DNA of 64,000 bases, taken from the NCBI RefSeq assembly GCF_001277195.1, contig NZ_CP012268.1, forward strand, positions 4,300,115 through 4,364,114. The letters are read 5' to 3'. Below the pieces are notes generated by a model. It had not been told where the DNA came from, made no database searches, and saw only the letters and a program-made list of their open reading frames with translations. The number at the start of each line of letters is the position of its first letter. The stretch's first letter is position 1. Below are positions 42,782 to 52,274 of this stretch, one piece after another. This DNA is from Cronobacter muytjensii ATCC 51329. Lineage in GTDB: Bacteria > Pseudomonadota > Gammaproteobacteria > Enterobacterales > Enterobacteriaceae. The position numbers were made by a program, and so were the translations under genes.

Positions 42782-44750
42782 CGCAGGCCGTTCCGCTCCG
42801 CCTGGCGCCTGGTTTGACGGCGCAGGCGTGAATTTCACGCTGTTTTCCGCGCATGCGGAAAAGGTGGAGCTGTGCGTGTTTGACGACAGCGGCAACGAAT
42901 CGCGTTATGCGCTGCCCGCCCGCAGCGGCGATATCTGGCACGGCTATCTGCCCGGCGCGCGGCCTGGCCTTCGTTACGGCTACCGCGTGCATGGTCCGTG
43001 GAACCCTGCGCAGGGTCATCGCTTTAACCCGGCCAAACTGCTGCTCGACCCCTGCGCCCGCGGGGTGGAAGGGGATGTCGTGGACGACCCGCGCCTGTAT
43101 GGCGGTATCGATGCGCCGGACCCGCGCGACAACCGCGACGTGATGCCCAAAGCGGTGGTGATGGACGACCGTTACGACTGGGAAAACGACGCGCCGCCCG
43201 CTATCCCCTGGGGCGAAACGGTGATTTACGAGGCGCACGTACGCGGCTTAACGCGCCTGCACCCGGCTATCCCGCCCGCGTTGCGCGGCACTTACGCGGC
43301 GCTCGGCCACCCGGCGATGATCGCCCATTTTCAACGGCTCGGTATTACCGCCCTGGAGTTACAGCCGGTGGCGAAATTTTGTAGCGAGCCGCGCCTGCAA
43401 CGCCTCGGCCTTGCCAATTACTGGGGATATAACCCGCTCGCACTCTGGGCACCCGAGACGCGCTACGCCTCGCAGCCCACGCCGCAGGCGGCATTGAATG
43501 AGTTTCGCGACGCGGTTAAAGCGCTGCACAACGCGGGTATTGAGGTGATCCTCGACGTTGTGCTCAACCACAGCGCCGAACTGGATCTCGAAGGACCGAC
43601 CTTCTCCCTGCGCGGAATTGATAACCGTAGCTATTATTGGTTACAGGACCATGGCGATTATCACAACTGGACCGGTTGCGGTAACACGCTGAACCTGAGC
43701 CATCCGGCGGTGGTGGATTACGCCATGGGCTGCCTGAAATTCTGGGTGGAGACGTGCCATGTCGACGGATTCCGGTTTGATCTGGCGACCGTGATGGGCC
43801 GCACGCCGGCGTTCCGTCAGGACGCGCCGCTTTTCGAGGCGATGCGCCGCGACCCGACGCTCTCTGCCGTGAAGCTTATCGTCGAGCCGTGGGATATCGG
43901 CCCAGGCGGTTATCAGGTAGGTAACTACCCGCCGCCGTTCGCCGAGTGGAATGACCGTTTTCGTGACGATATGCGCCGCTTCTGGCTGCGCCGTGAATCA
44001 GGGCCTGGCGAATTCGCCACCCGCTTTGCCGCATCGGCGGATGTGTATCGCCGCGACGGGCGCGAGCCCTGGGCGAGCGTCAACCTGGTGACAGCGCATG
44101 ACGGTTTTACGCTACGCGACTGCGTGTCGTTCAACGGCAAACACAATGAAGCCAACGGCGAAGATAACCGCGACGGCGCGTGGGAAAACCACAGCAATAA
44201 TCACGGTTATGAAGGCCTGGGCGGCGGGCAGAGTATTCAGGACGCGCGGCGCGCCAGCGCGCACGCGTTACTGGCGTCGCTGCTGCTGTCGCAGGGCACG
44301 CCGATGCTGCTGGCGGGCGATGAACACGGTCACAGCCAGCATGGCAATAACAACGCGTATTGCCAGGATAACGAACTGACCTGGTTTGACTGGTCGCAGG
44401 CTGACGAGGGGCTTGTCGCGTTTACCGCCGCTCTGATCCGCCTGCGCAGGCAGATCCCGGCCCTGACCGCCGCATCCTGGTGGGAAGAGCACGACGGCAA
44501 TGTCCGCTGGCTGAACGCCGCGGGCGTGCCGATGCGGCCTGAGGAGTGGCACAGCGGCACACGCTTGCTGCAAATCCTCTTGTCCGATCGCTGGCTTGTT
44601 ACCCTTAACGGCCACGATGAAGTAAGCGAGATCGTATTACCTGAAGGGGAGTGGCGCGCCGTTCCCCCATTTGCCGGAGAGGATAATCCGGTTGTCATGG
44701 CTGTATGGCATGGGCCTGCGCACGGTGTGTGCGTCTTCCAGAAGTCATAA
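42768..44750 (+). CDS. glgX: Glycogen debranching enzyme GlgX
   Basis: Isoamylase-type GH13 enzyme of 660 residues (E. coli 657) that removes the four-glucose stubs left by glycogen phosphorylase. CBM48 at the start (GAWFDGAGVNFTLFSAHAEKVELCVF), then the barrel with DGFRFDLATVMGR (nucleophile Asp), LIVEPWDIGPGGYQ (Glu) and LVTAHDGFTLRD. Two ATGs stand side by side at 42768 and 42771, both within the glgB end; GAGAGG at 42759 is slightly better placed for the second. Confidence 0.94.
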   Translation: MMQLNAGRSAPPGAWFDGAGVNFTLFSAHAEKVELCVFDDSGNESRYALPARSGDIWHGYLPGARPGLRYGYRVHGPWNPAQGHRFNPAKLLLDPCARGVEGDVVDDPRLYGGIDAPDPRDNRDVMPKAVVMDDRYDWENDAPPAIPWGETVIYEAHVRGLTRLHPAIPPALRGTYAALGHPAMIAHFQRLGITALELQPVAKFCSEPRLQRLGLANYWGYNPLALWAPETRYASQPTPQAALNEFRDAVKALHNAGIEVILDVVLNHSAELDLEGPTFSLRGIDNRSYYWLQDHGDYHNWTGCGNTLNLSHPAVVDYAMGCLKFWVETCHVDGFRFDLATVMGRTPAFRQDAPLFEAMRRDPTLSAVKLIVEPWDIGPGGYQVGNYPPPFAEWNDRFRDDMRRFWLRRESGPGEFATRFAASADVYRRDGREPWASVNLVTAHDGFTLRDCVSFNGKHNEANGEDNRDGAWENHSNNHGYEGLGGGQSIQDARRASAHALLASLLLSQGTPMLLAGDEHGHSQHGNNNAYCQDNELTWFDWSQADEGLVAFTAALIRLRRQIPALTAASWWEEHDGNVRWLNAAGVPMRPEEWHSGTRLLQILLSDRWLVTLNGHDEVSEIVLPEGEWRAVPPFAGEDNPVVMAVWHGPAHGVCVFQKS

Positions 44751-44763
44751 ACAGGAGTTCGTC

Positions 44764-46047
44764 ATGGTCAGGCTTGAAAAGAAAGATCCGTTAATGCTGG
44801 CAAGACAGTTGCCATTGAAATCCGTGGCGCTGATCCTGGCTGGTGGTCGCGGTACACGGTTGAAAGATTTGACCGCGACCCGCGCCAAGCCGGCCGTTCA
44901 TTTCGGCGGTAAGTTTCGCATTATCGACTTCGCGCTCTCGAACTGCATCAACTCTGGCATTCGTCGTATCGGGGTTATCACGCAGTATCAGTCGCATACG
45001 CTGGTGCAGCATATCCAGCGCGGTTGGTCGTTCTTCAGTGAAGAGATGAACGAGTTTGTCGATCTTCTGCCCGCGCAGCAGCGCGTACACGGCGAAACCT
45101 GGTACCGCGGCACCGCTGACGCAGTGACCCAGAACCTCGACATTATCCGTCGCTATAAAGCGGAGTATGTGGTCATCCTCGCAGGCGATCATATCTACAA
45201 GCAGGACTACTCGCGGATGCTTATCGACCACGTCGAGAAAGGCGCGCGCTGCACGGTGGCCTGCCTGCCAGTGCCGGTGGCTGAAGCGAGAGCCTTCGGG
45301 GTGATGGCGGTTGATGAGAACAGCAAAGTTATCGATTTTGTGGAAAAACCGGCGAACCCGCCGTCCATGCCGGGCGACGATACTAAAGCGCTCGCCAGCA
45401 TGGGGATCTATATTTTTGATGCCGACTATCTTTATGAGTTGCTGGAAGAGGATGACAAAAACGAATCCTCCAGCCACGACTTCGGTAAAGACATTATCCC
45501 GAAAGTGACGTACAGCGGCGAAGCCTACGCGCATCCGTTCCCGCTCTCGTGCGTGCAGTCTGATCCGAATGCGGAACCGTACTGGCGCGATGTGGGAACG
45601 CTGGAGGCGTACTGGAAAGCGAACCTCGATCTCGCTTCGGTGACGCCGGAGCTTGATATGTACGACCAGGACTGGCCTATCCGCACGCACATGGAGTCGC
45701 TGCCGCCAGCCAAATTCGTGCAGGACCGTTCCGGCAGCCACGGCATGACGCTGAACTCGCTGGTTTCCGGCGGCTGCATTATTTCCGGCTCGGTGGTGGT
45801 GCAGTCGGTACTGTTCCCGCGCGTGCGCGTGAACTCGTTTTGCAATATTGATTCCGCAGTGCTGCTGCCCGATGTCTGGGTTGGCCGCTCCTGCCGCCTG
45901 CGTCGCTGCATTATCGACCGGGCCTGTGTTATCCCTGAAGGCATGGTGATTGGCGAAAACGCCGAAGAGGATGCTCGCCGTTTCTACCGTTCCGAAGAGG
46001 GCATTGTATTGGTGACCCGCGACATGCTGGCGCGTTTGTCAGACTGA
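44764..46047 (+). CDS. glgC: Glucose-1-phosphate adenylyltransferase GlgC
   Basis: ADP-glucose pyrophosphorylase of 427 residues (E. coli 431), the regulated first step of glycogen synthesis. The nucleotidyltransferase start ILAGGRGTRLKDLT is present, with the Lys of RAKPAVHFGG that binds the activator fructose-1,6-bisphosphate, the WYRGTADAV block and the FVEKPANPP substrate loop. A left-handed helix C-terminal domain follows. The C-terminal tail is four residues shorter than in E. coli. It starts 13 bp after glgX, preceded by AGGAG. Confidence 0.96.
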   Translation: MVRLEKKDPLMLARQLPLKSVALILAGGRGTRLKDLTATRAKPAVHFGGKFRIIDFALSNCINSGIRRIGVITQYQSHTLVQHIQRGWSFFSEEMNEFVDLLPAQQRVHGETWYRGTADAVTQNLDIIRRYKAEYVVILAGDHIYKQDYSRMLIDHVEKGARCTVACLPVPVAEARAFGVMAVDENSKVIDFVEKPANPPSMPGDDTKALASMGIYIFDADYLYELLEEDDKNESSSHDFGKDIIPKVTYSGEAYAHPFPLSCVQSDPNAEPYWRDVGTLEAYWKANLDLASVTPELDMYDQDWPIRTHMESLPPAKFVQDRSGSHGMTLNSLVSGGCIISGSVVVQSVLFPRVRVNSFCNIDSAVLLPDVWVGRSCRLRRCIIDRACVIPEGMVIGENAEEDARRFYRSEEGIVLVTRDMLARLSD

Positions 46048-46144
46048 GTCGCACAAGGATTAAGTGCGCACGGACGATGGTTTCCGCGCGTGATGTTTCG
46101 CGTTCGGCGCGCCTGTTGCGCTGTGACATTCAACGGGAGAGATA

Positions 46145-47578
46145 ATGCAGGTCTTACATGTATGTTCTGAACTTTTTCCGCTGCTGAAAACCGGTGGGCT
46201 GGCGGATGTCCTTGGCGCGTTGCCTGCTGCGCAGATTGCCGACGGCGTGGATACCCGCGTATTGCTGCCGGGCTTCCCCGATCTCCGTCGTGGCGTCGCG
46301 GATGCCAAAGTGATTACGCGTCGCGATACCTTTGCCGGGCGTATCTCTTTGCTATTTGGACATTTCAACGGGGTCGGCATCTATCTTATCGACGCGCCGC
46401 ATCTCTATGACCGTCCGGGCAGCCCGTATCACGACACGAATTTATACGCGTACGCCGATAACGTGATTCGCTTTGCTCTGCTGGGTTGGGTGGGCAGCGA
46501 AATGGCCGCCGGGCTTGACCCGTTCTGGCGCCCGGATATTGTACACGCGCACGACTGGCATGCGGGCTTAACGCCGGCGTATATGGCGGCGCGCGGTCGT
46601 CCGGCGAAATCGGTGTTTACGGTGCATAACCTCGCCTACAAAGGCATGTTTTACGCGCATCACATGGATGAAATCGGACTGCCATGGTCGATGTTTAATA
46701 TGAACGGCCTGGAGTTTAACGGTGAGATCTCGTTCCTTAAGGCGGGCCTCTACTATGCCGATCATATTACGGCGGTAAGCCCGACCTACGCGCGTGAAAT
46801 CACCGAACCGCAGTTCGCTTACGGGCTGGAGGGGCTGCTCAAACAGCGCCACAGCGAAGGGCGGCTGTCGGGTATTCTGAACGGGGTCGACGAGAACATC
46901 TGGAACCCGGCGCATGATTTGCTCCTCGCGTCGCGCTATACCCGCGATACGCTGGAGGAGAAAGCGGAAAACAAACGCCAGCTTCAGATAGCGATGGGCC
47001 TGAAGGTGAATGACAAAGTGCCGCTCTTTGCGGTGGTCAGCCGCCTGACCAGCCAGAAAGGGCTGGATCTGGTACTGGAGGCGCTGCCGGGGCTGCTGGA
47101 GCAGGGCGGGCAACTGGCGTTGCTCGGCGCGGGCGATCCGGTGTTGCAGGAGGGCTTCCTCGCCGCCGCCGCAGAACATCCGGGCCAGGTCGGCGTGCAG
47201 ATAGGCTATCACGAGGCGTTCTCACACCGCATTATGGGCGGCGCGGATGTGATTCTGGTGCCGAGCCGCTTCGAGCCGTGCGGGTTGACGCAACTCTACG
47301 GCCTGAAGTACGGCACGCTGCCGCTGGTGCGCCGCACCGGGGGGCTTGCGGATACCGTTTCCGACAGTTCGCTGGAAAACCTGGCGGACGGCATCGCCAG
47401 CGGTTTTGTGTTTGAAGACAGTAACGCCTGGTCGCTGTTACGGGCTATCCGGCGCGCTTTCGTGTTGTGGTCCCGTCCGTCTCTCTGGCGTTTTGTCCAG
47501 CGCCAGGCCATGGGGATGGATTTTAGCTGGCAGGTCGCGGCGAAGTCATACCGCGAACTTTATCAACGCTTGTTGTAA
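46145..47578 (+). CDS. glgA: Glycogen synthase GlgA
   Basis: GT5 glycosyltransferase of 477 residues, the E. coli length, which adds glucose from ADP-glucose to the growing chain. The ADP-glucose-binding KTGGLADVLGALP (residues 15-27) and the C-terminal GGADVILVPSRFEPCGLTQLYGL, holding the catalytic Glu of the EX7E motif, are intact. It follows glgC by 97 bp and precedes glgP by 12 bp. Confidence 0.96.
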   Translation: MQVLHVCSELFPLLKTGGLADVLGALPAAQIADGVDTRVLLPGFPDLRRGVADAKVITRRDTFAGRISLLFGHFNGVGIYLIDAPHLYDRPGSPYHDTNLYAYADNVIRFALLGWVGSEMAAGLDPFWRPDIVHAHDWHAGLTPAYMAARGRPAKSVFTVHNLAYKGMFYAHHMDEIGLPWSMFNMNGLEFNGEISFLKAGLYYADHITAVSPTYAREITEPQFAYGLEGLLKQRHSEGRLSGILNGVDENIWNPAHDLLLASRYTRDTLEEKAENKRQLQIAMGLKVNDKVPLFAVVSRLTSQKGLDLVLEALPGLLEQGGQLALLGAGDPVLQEGFLAAAAEHPGQVGVQIGYHEAFSHRIMGGADVILVPSRFEPCGLTQLYGLKYGTLPLVRRTGGLADTVSDSSLENLADGIASGFVFEDSNAWSLLRAIRRAFVLWSRPSLWRFVQRQAMGMDFSWQVAAKSYRELYQRLL

Positions 47579-47590
47579 AGGAACACGTCG

Positions 47591-50038
47591 ATGAATGAAC
47601 CCTTTAGCTATGCTTCGCCAACCCTGAGCGTGGAGGCGTTAAAACACTCTATCGCCTATAAGCTGATGTTCACCATCGGTAAAGATCCCGCCATCGCTAA
47701 TAAACATGAGTGGCTGAACGCCACACTGTTTGCGGTGCGCGATCGCATGGTGGAGCGCTGGCTGCGCTCCAACCGCGCGCAACTCTCGCAGGAAGTGCGT
47801 CAGGTCTACTATCTGTCGATGGAATTTCTGATTGGCCGCACGCTCTCTAACGCGCTGCTGTCACTCGGCATTTATGAAGATGTGCAGAACGCGCTGGAGG
47901 AGATGGGGCTGAACCTGGAGGAGCTCATCGACGAAGAGAACGACCCTGGCCTCGGCAACGGCGGTCTCGGGCGTCTTGCCGCCTGCTTCCTCGATTCGCT
48001 GGCGACGCTCGGCCTTCCTGGGCGCGGCTACGGCATTCGCTACGACTACGGCATGTTCAAGCAGAACATCGTCGACGGGCGTCAAAAAGAGTCCCCGGAT
48101 TACTGGCTGGAATATGGCAACCCGTGGGAGTTTCAGCGCCATAACACGCGCTATAAAGTGCGTTTCGGCGGCCGCATCCAGCAGGAAGGCAAAAAGACCC
48201 GCTGGGTGGAAACCGAAGAGATTATCGCCGTCGCGTGCGACCAGATTGTTCCCGGCTACGATACCGACGCCACCAATACGCTGCGCCTCTGGAGCGCGCA
48301 GGCGAGTAGCGCCATTAACCTCGGTAAGTTTAATCAGGGCGACTACTTCGCAGCGGTGGAAGATAAAAACCACTCCGAAAACGTGTCGCGCGTCCTCTAT
48401 CCGGACGACTCCACCTATTCGGGGCGCGAGTTGCGCCTGCGCCAGGAGTATTTTCTGGTCTCCGCCACGGTGCAGGACATTTTAAACCGCCACTTTATGC
48501 TGCATAAAACCTATGCCAACCTGGCGCAGAAAGTGGCGATTCACCTCAACGACACCCACCCGGTGCTGTCGATTCCTGAGCTGATGCGTCTGCTTATCGA
48601 CGAGCATAAATTCGGCTGGGACGAAGCATTTGAGGTGACGTGCCAGGTCTTCTCCTACACCAACCACACGCTGATGAGCGAGGCGCTGGAGACATGGCCG
48701 GTGGATATGCTCGGTAAAATCCTGCCGCGCCATCTGCAAATTATTTTTGAAATTAACGACTATTTCCTGCGTACCGTTCAGGAGCAATACCCGAACGATA
48801 CCGGGTTGTTGAGCCGCGTATCGATTATCGACGAGTCGAGCGGGCGTCGCGTACGCATGGCCTGGCTTGCGGTGATTGTGAGTCACAAGGTCAACGGGGT
48901 GTCGGAGCTGCACTCCAATTTGATGGTGCAGTCGCTGTTTGCGGATTTCGCGGCCATTTTCCCGATGCGCTTTACCAACGTGACCAACGGGGTGACGCCA
49001 CGCCGCTGGTTGGCGCTGGCGAACCCGGCGCTCTCGGAGGTGCTGGATGAGAACATCGGGCGCACCTGGCGTACCGATCTCAGCCAGCTGAGCGAGCTGG
49101 AGCAGCATATCGACTACCCGACGGTGAACCAGCAGGTGCGCGAGGCGAAGCTTGAAAATAAAAAGCGGCTTGCGATTTACATCGCGCAGCACCTTAACGT
49201 GGTGGTGAATCCCAAAGCGCTGTTTGACGTCCAGATCAAACGTATCCATGAGTACAAACGTCAGCTGATGAACGTGCTGCACGTGATCACGCGCTACAAC
49301 CGCATCAAGGCCGATCCGGACGCTGACTGGGTGCCGCGCGTCAATATTTTCGCCGGTAAAGCCGCCTCGGCCTATTACATGGCGAAGCATATTATTCATC
49401 TGATTAACGATGTGGCGAAGGTCATCAACAACGATCCGCAGGTTCACGATCGGCTGAAGGTAGTGTTTATCCCGAACTACAGCGTCAGTCTTGCGCAGCT
49501 CATTATTCCGGCGGCAGATCTCTCTGAGCAGATTTCGCTTGCGGGCACCGAGGCGTCCGGCACCAGTAACATGAAGTTCGCGCTCAACGGCGCGCTGACG
49601 ATCGGCACGCTCGACGGCGCGAACGTTGAAATGCTGGAGCACGTTGGCGAAGAGAATATCTTTATCTTCGGCAACACGGCGGATGAAGTGGAAGCGCTGC
49701 GTCGCGTCGGTTACAAACCGCGCGAGTTCTACGAGCAGGACGAAGAGCTGCGCCAGGTGCTGACCCAAATCGCCACCGGCGTATTCAGCCCTGAAGAGCC
49801 GGGCCGCTATCGTGATCTGGTGGATTCACTGATTAACTTCGGCGACCACTATCAGGTACTGGCGGATTTCCGCAGCTATGTGGATTGTCAGGACAGCGTC
49901 GATGAACTCTACCGCCAGCCGGAGGTGTGGACCACGCGTGCGATGCACAACATCGCCAACATGGGCTATTTCTCCTCTGATCGCACGATTCAGGAGTACG
50001 CGGAAAATATCTGGAACATTACGCCCGTACGGCTGTAA
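47591..50038 (+). CDS. glgP: Glycogen phosphorylase GlgP
   Basis: GT35 phosphorylase of 815 residues, the E. coli length, which releases glucose-1-phosphate from glycogen ends. The pyridoxal-phosphate lysine lies in EASGTSNMKFALNG, and NGGLGRLAACFLDSLATL and HEYKRQLMNVLHVI are family blocks. It closes the glgBXCAP operon and is followed by a terminator 22 bp on. A second phosphorylase, MalP, lies 10 kb downstream. Confidence 0.97.
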   Translation: MNEPFSYASPTLSVEALKHSIAYKLMFTIGKDPAIANKHEWLNATLFAVRDRMVERWLRSNRAQLSQEVRQVYYLSMEFLIGRTLSNALLSLGIYEDVQNALEEMGLNLEELIDEENDPGLGNGGLGRLAACFLDSLATLGLPGRGYGIRYDYGMFKQNIVDGRQKESPDYWLEYGNPWEFQRHNTRYKVRFGGRIQQEGKKTRWVETEEIIAVACDQIVPGYDTDATNTLRLWSAQASSAINLGKFNQGDYFAAVEDKNHSENVSRVLYPDDSTYSGRELRLRQEYFLVSATVQDILNRHFMLHKTYANLAQKVAIHLNDTHPVLSIPELMRLLIDEHKFGWDEAFEVTCQVFSYTNHTLMSEALETWPVDMLGKILPRHLQIIFEINDYFLRTVQEQYPNDTGLLSRVSIIDESSGRRVRMAWLAVIVSHKVNGVSELHSNLMVQSLFADFAAIFPMRFTNVTNGVTPRRWLALANPALSEVLDENIGRTWRTDLSQLSELEQHIDYPTVNQQVREAKLENKKRLAIYIAQHLNVVVNPKALFDVQIKRIHEYKRQLMNVLHVITRYNRIKADPDADWVPRVNIFAGKAASAYYMAKHIIHLINDVAKVINNDPQVHDRLKVVFIPNYSVSLAQLIIPAADLSEQISLAGTEASGTSNMKFALNGALTIGTLDGANVEMLEHVGEENIFIFGNTADEVEALRRVGYKPREFYEQDEELRQVLTQIATGVFSPEEPGRYRDLVDSLINFGDHYQVLADFRSYVDCQDSVDELYRQPEVWTTRAMHNIANMGYFSSDRTIQEYAENIWNITPVRL

Positions 50039-50060
50039 GATCCCGGCATTATCAACGCAA

Positions 50061-50087
50061 CCAGAGTGGCGACACTCTGGTTTTTTT
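50061..50087 (+). terminator. glg operon terminator
   Basis: CCAGAGTG (50061-50068) and CACTCTGG (50073-50080) form an 8-bp stem around GCGA, followed by TTTTTTT. Confidence 0.92.
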
Positions 50088-50106
50088 ATGGATCTGAAAG
50101 GCAAGG

Positions 50107-50562
50107 ATGAGGCAGAAAACAACATGGACGGGCGCGCTGCTCGTTTCGCTGATAGGTGCGCCGCTGCTGGCGCAGGTGTATGGGGCGGTGGCAGATATCG
50201 TGCTTTCTGGCGCGCTGCGCACGTTCGCCTCTGACAGCGTCGGCATTATTGTGGTGGCGCTGCTACAGATCCTGTCGCTGGCGTTATTAGGCAAGCATCA
50301 GGCGCGGCGGCGGCCCACGGGCGAGTACGCGTTCTGGGCCGCGTTTGTCTGGTATCTGCTGTGCGCGGCGGCGTTTAGCGCGCAGGCGTCATTTTTACCC
50401 GCGCCGCCGCCCGGCGCGCTGCTCTTTTTCGGCTGGTGCCCGACCGCGTACTGGGGAATGATCATGGAAGGTTTCCCCTTCGAATGGCCGCTGTGGATCC
50501 CCGCGCTGGCGCAGAGTATTTTGCTCGCCGGGTTTTATTATGGACGCTGGCGCGCCAGATAA
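50107..50562 (+). CDS. Four-helix membrane protein of unknown function
   Basis: Open frame of 151 residues with four clear hydrophobic segments (about residues 10-33, 44-62, 75-96 and 127-146), a basic loop KHQARRRPTGEY after the second, and a Pro-rich outer loop PAPPPGALLFFGWCP. No family is recognised. It sits between the glg terminator and the diguanylate cyclase, where E. coli K-12 carries the yzgL pseudogene. Its end lies 7 bp from the convergent cyclase gene. A short AAGG before the ATG is the only ribosome-site hint. The strong hydrophobic pattern and codon use support it as a real gene. Confidence 0.68.
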   Translation: MRQKTTWTGALLVSLIGAPLLAQVYGAVADIVLSGALRTFASDSVGIIVVALLQILSLALLGKHQARRRPTGEYAFWAAFVWYLLCAAAFSAQASFLPAPPPGALLFFGWCPTAYWGMIMEGFPFEWPLWIPALAQSILLAGFYYGRWRAR

Positions 50563-50569
50563 GCGCGCC

Positions 50570-52129
50570 TTACACCTCAGGCGGCGCGTCCATCAGAATA
50601 TGGCGGTCGCCCGTTGCGCCCACGACACAATTACGCCCCGCGCGCTTCGCCTGATAGAGCGCCTCATCAGCCCGGTTTTTCAGCGTCTCCGCATCGATAT
50701 TCTCATCAACTCCCGTTGCGGCGCCTGCGCTTATCGTCAGCACTTTCTCTGTTAACGGCGTGGCCGGGTGCGCCAGGCGGGCGTGATGAATCGCCTCAAG
50801 TGCCCGTAACGCTACCCGCTGCGCGGCATGAATATCCGCGCCCGGCAGAATAATCGCGAACTCTTCGCCGCCGTAGCGCGCTACCCGGTCGGAATTGCGC
50901 AGCGGCAGGCTGCGCAGGATCTCGCCCACCGCCTTCAGACACTCATCGCCCGCCATGTGGCCCAGGGTATCGTTATAACTTTTGAAAAAATCGATGTCGC
51001 ACATGACCAGCGAGACCGGCAGACCGGTCTGGCGCGCGCGGGCGATGCACTGCTCCAGATAAATATCGAACTGGCGGCGGTTAGCCAGGCCGGTTAAGCC
51101 GTCCACCAGGGCCAGATCGTGCAGAATATGATTCGAGCGCGTCAGATCATCGCGCAGCACAATAAGCTCCTGCTGGTAGCGCAACGTGGCGCGGATCTGG
51201 CGCAGCACCAGCACGCCGAAAATCATCACCACGCCCAGCAGTACGGCGTTTAGCGCCACGGTAGGAATGTTATTGCGCCACCAGGCGGCGCGCAGCTGAG
51301 TGATGTCATAGCCCGCCGATACCACCAGCGGATAGCGCGCCAGCATGGAATAACCAAAGATGCGCGGCACGCCGTCAATCGCCGATTTCCAGGAGCCGCC
51401 GCCGGTTGGCGCGATTTTGAGCATTCGGGTAAACAGGGGGCTGGAGGAGAGGGTGCGGTTGATATACGAATCGGGGAACGGACGCACATACAGCACCGTG
51501 CTGTCCACGAACGTGATGCCCAGCGTATCGCTCGGCCCCATTTCGTAATAGCCGTAAAACTGGCGGAAATAATCGAGCTTCACCGTCGCCAGCAGTACGC
51601 CGCGAAAGCGCCCCTCGTGGTTATTCAGCCGCACCGAGACCGGCACCACCAGATCGCCGGTAGAACGGCTGCGCAGCACGTGACCGATACGGATGCTGGT
51701 ATCGTTATGCTGGCGGTGCCAGATAAAATATTCACGGTCGGCGTTATTGGCCCGCGCGGGGATATAGCCGCCGGAGGTCGCGAGCCAGTCGCCCTGAGTA
51801 TCATAAACGAACAGCCCGTGAAGCTGCGGCAGCTGACGCTGCTGCTGGGCGAGCTGACCGCGCAGGCCGCTCCACTCGGCGGGCTGGAGGAAAATATCGT
51901 CGGCGCGGCGCGCCAGCTCATCAAGCGTTAGCTGCACCTGAAGAAAGGTATCCTCCGCCTGCCGCGCCAGTGAAAGCGACTGGTTGCGTGCCTGCCGCTC
52001 CGTCTCTTCAACGCTATGCTGCCAGGATTGCCATAGCGACCAGCCGCTGACCCCTGCCACCAGCAGCGAAATCAACAGTAAAAAGGCCAGCATCACGGCA
52101 TCTGGTGAACGTAATTTTGCCTTGCGCAA
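50570..52129 (-). CDS. Diguanylate cyclase with periplasmic Cache sensor
   Basis: Membrane protein of 519 residues. A first helix (about residues 13-33) and second helix (about 290-312) frame a dCache-type periplasmic sensor domain. The C-terminal GGDEF domain starts at VDGLTGLANRRQFDIYLEQ, has MCDIDFFKSYNDTLGH, and carries an intact active site RYGGEEFAIILPG, so it should make cyclic di-GMP from two GTP. An RNSD sequence five residues before GGEEF fits the inhibitory I-site RxxD. The signal it senses is unknown. It lies between glgP and glpD, absent there in E. coli K-12. Confidence 0.88.
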   Translation of the reverse strand: MRKAKLRSPDAVMLAFLLLISLLVAGVSGWSLWQSWQHSVEETERQARNQSLSLARQAEDTFLQVQLTLDELARRADDIFLQPAEWSGLRGQLAQQQRQLPQLHGLFVYDTQGDWLATSGGYIPARANNADREYFIWHRQHNDTSIRIGHVLRSRSTGDLVVPVSVRLNNHEGRFRGVLLATVKLDYFRQFYGYYEMGPSDTLGITFVDSTVLYVRPFPDSYINRTLSSSPLFTRMLKIAPTGGGSWKSAIDGVPRIFGYSMLARYPLVVSAGYDITQLRAAWWRNNIPTVALNAVLLGVVMIFGVLVLRQIRATLRYQQELIVLRDDLTRSNHILHDLALVDGLTGLANRRQFDIYLEQCIARARQTGLPVSLVMCDIDFFKSYNDTLGHMAGDECLKAVGEILRSLPLRNSDRVARYGGEEFAIILPGADIHAAQRVALRALEAIHHARLAHPATPLTEKVLTISAGAATGVDENIDAETLKNRADEALYQAKRAGRNCVVGATGDRHILMDAPPEV

Positions 52130-52226
52130 GCGGCGCTCTCCTGAAGGCGTTTCAGATAAACGATAGTAATACGATTTTGTTGATTTTAGCGACAGAAAGC
52201 CGTGGCGACAGGCGGAATAGACAGGT

Positions 52227-52260
52227 AAAAAGACGCGACCACGCAGGATAGCGCGGTCGC
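52227..52260 (-). terminator. glpD terminator
   Basis: On the minus strand GCGACC...GGTCGC (about 52260-52234) forms a stem followed by GTCTTTTT. It lies 15 bp after the glpD stop and ends that transcript. Confidence 0.75.
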
Positions 52261-52274
52261 GGGACAGAGGGGCA

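Noticed and set aside
40601..42895. Open frame of 764 codons on the minus strand opposite glgB
   Set aside because: It lies wholly opposite glgB and the start of glgX, whose products match known enzymes throughout. Long antisense open frames are expected in GC-rich coding DNA. Its product is rich in His, Arg and Val and resembles no known family.
48482..49768. Open frame of 428 codons opposite glgP
   Set aside because: Mirror of the glgP coding strand with no recognisable domain, start context or operon setting.
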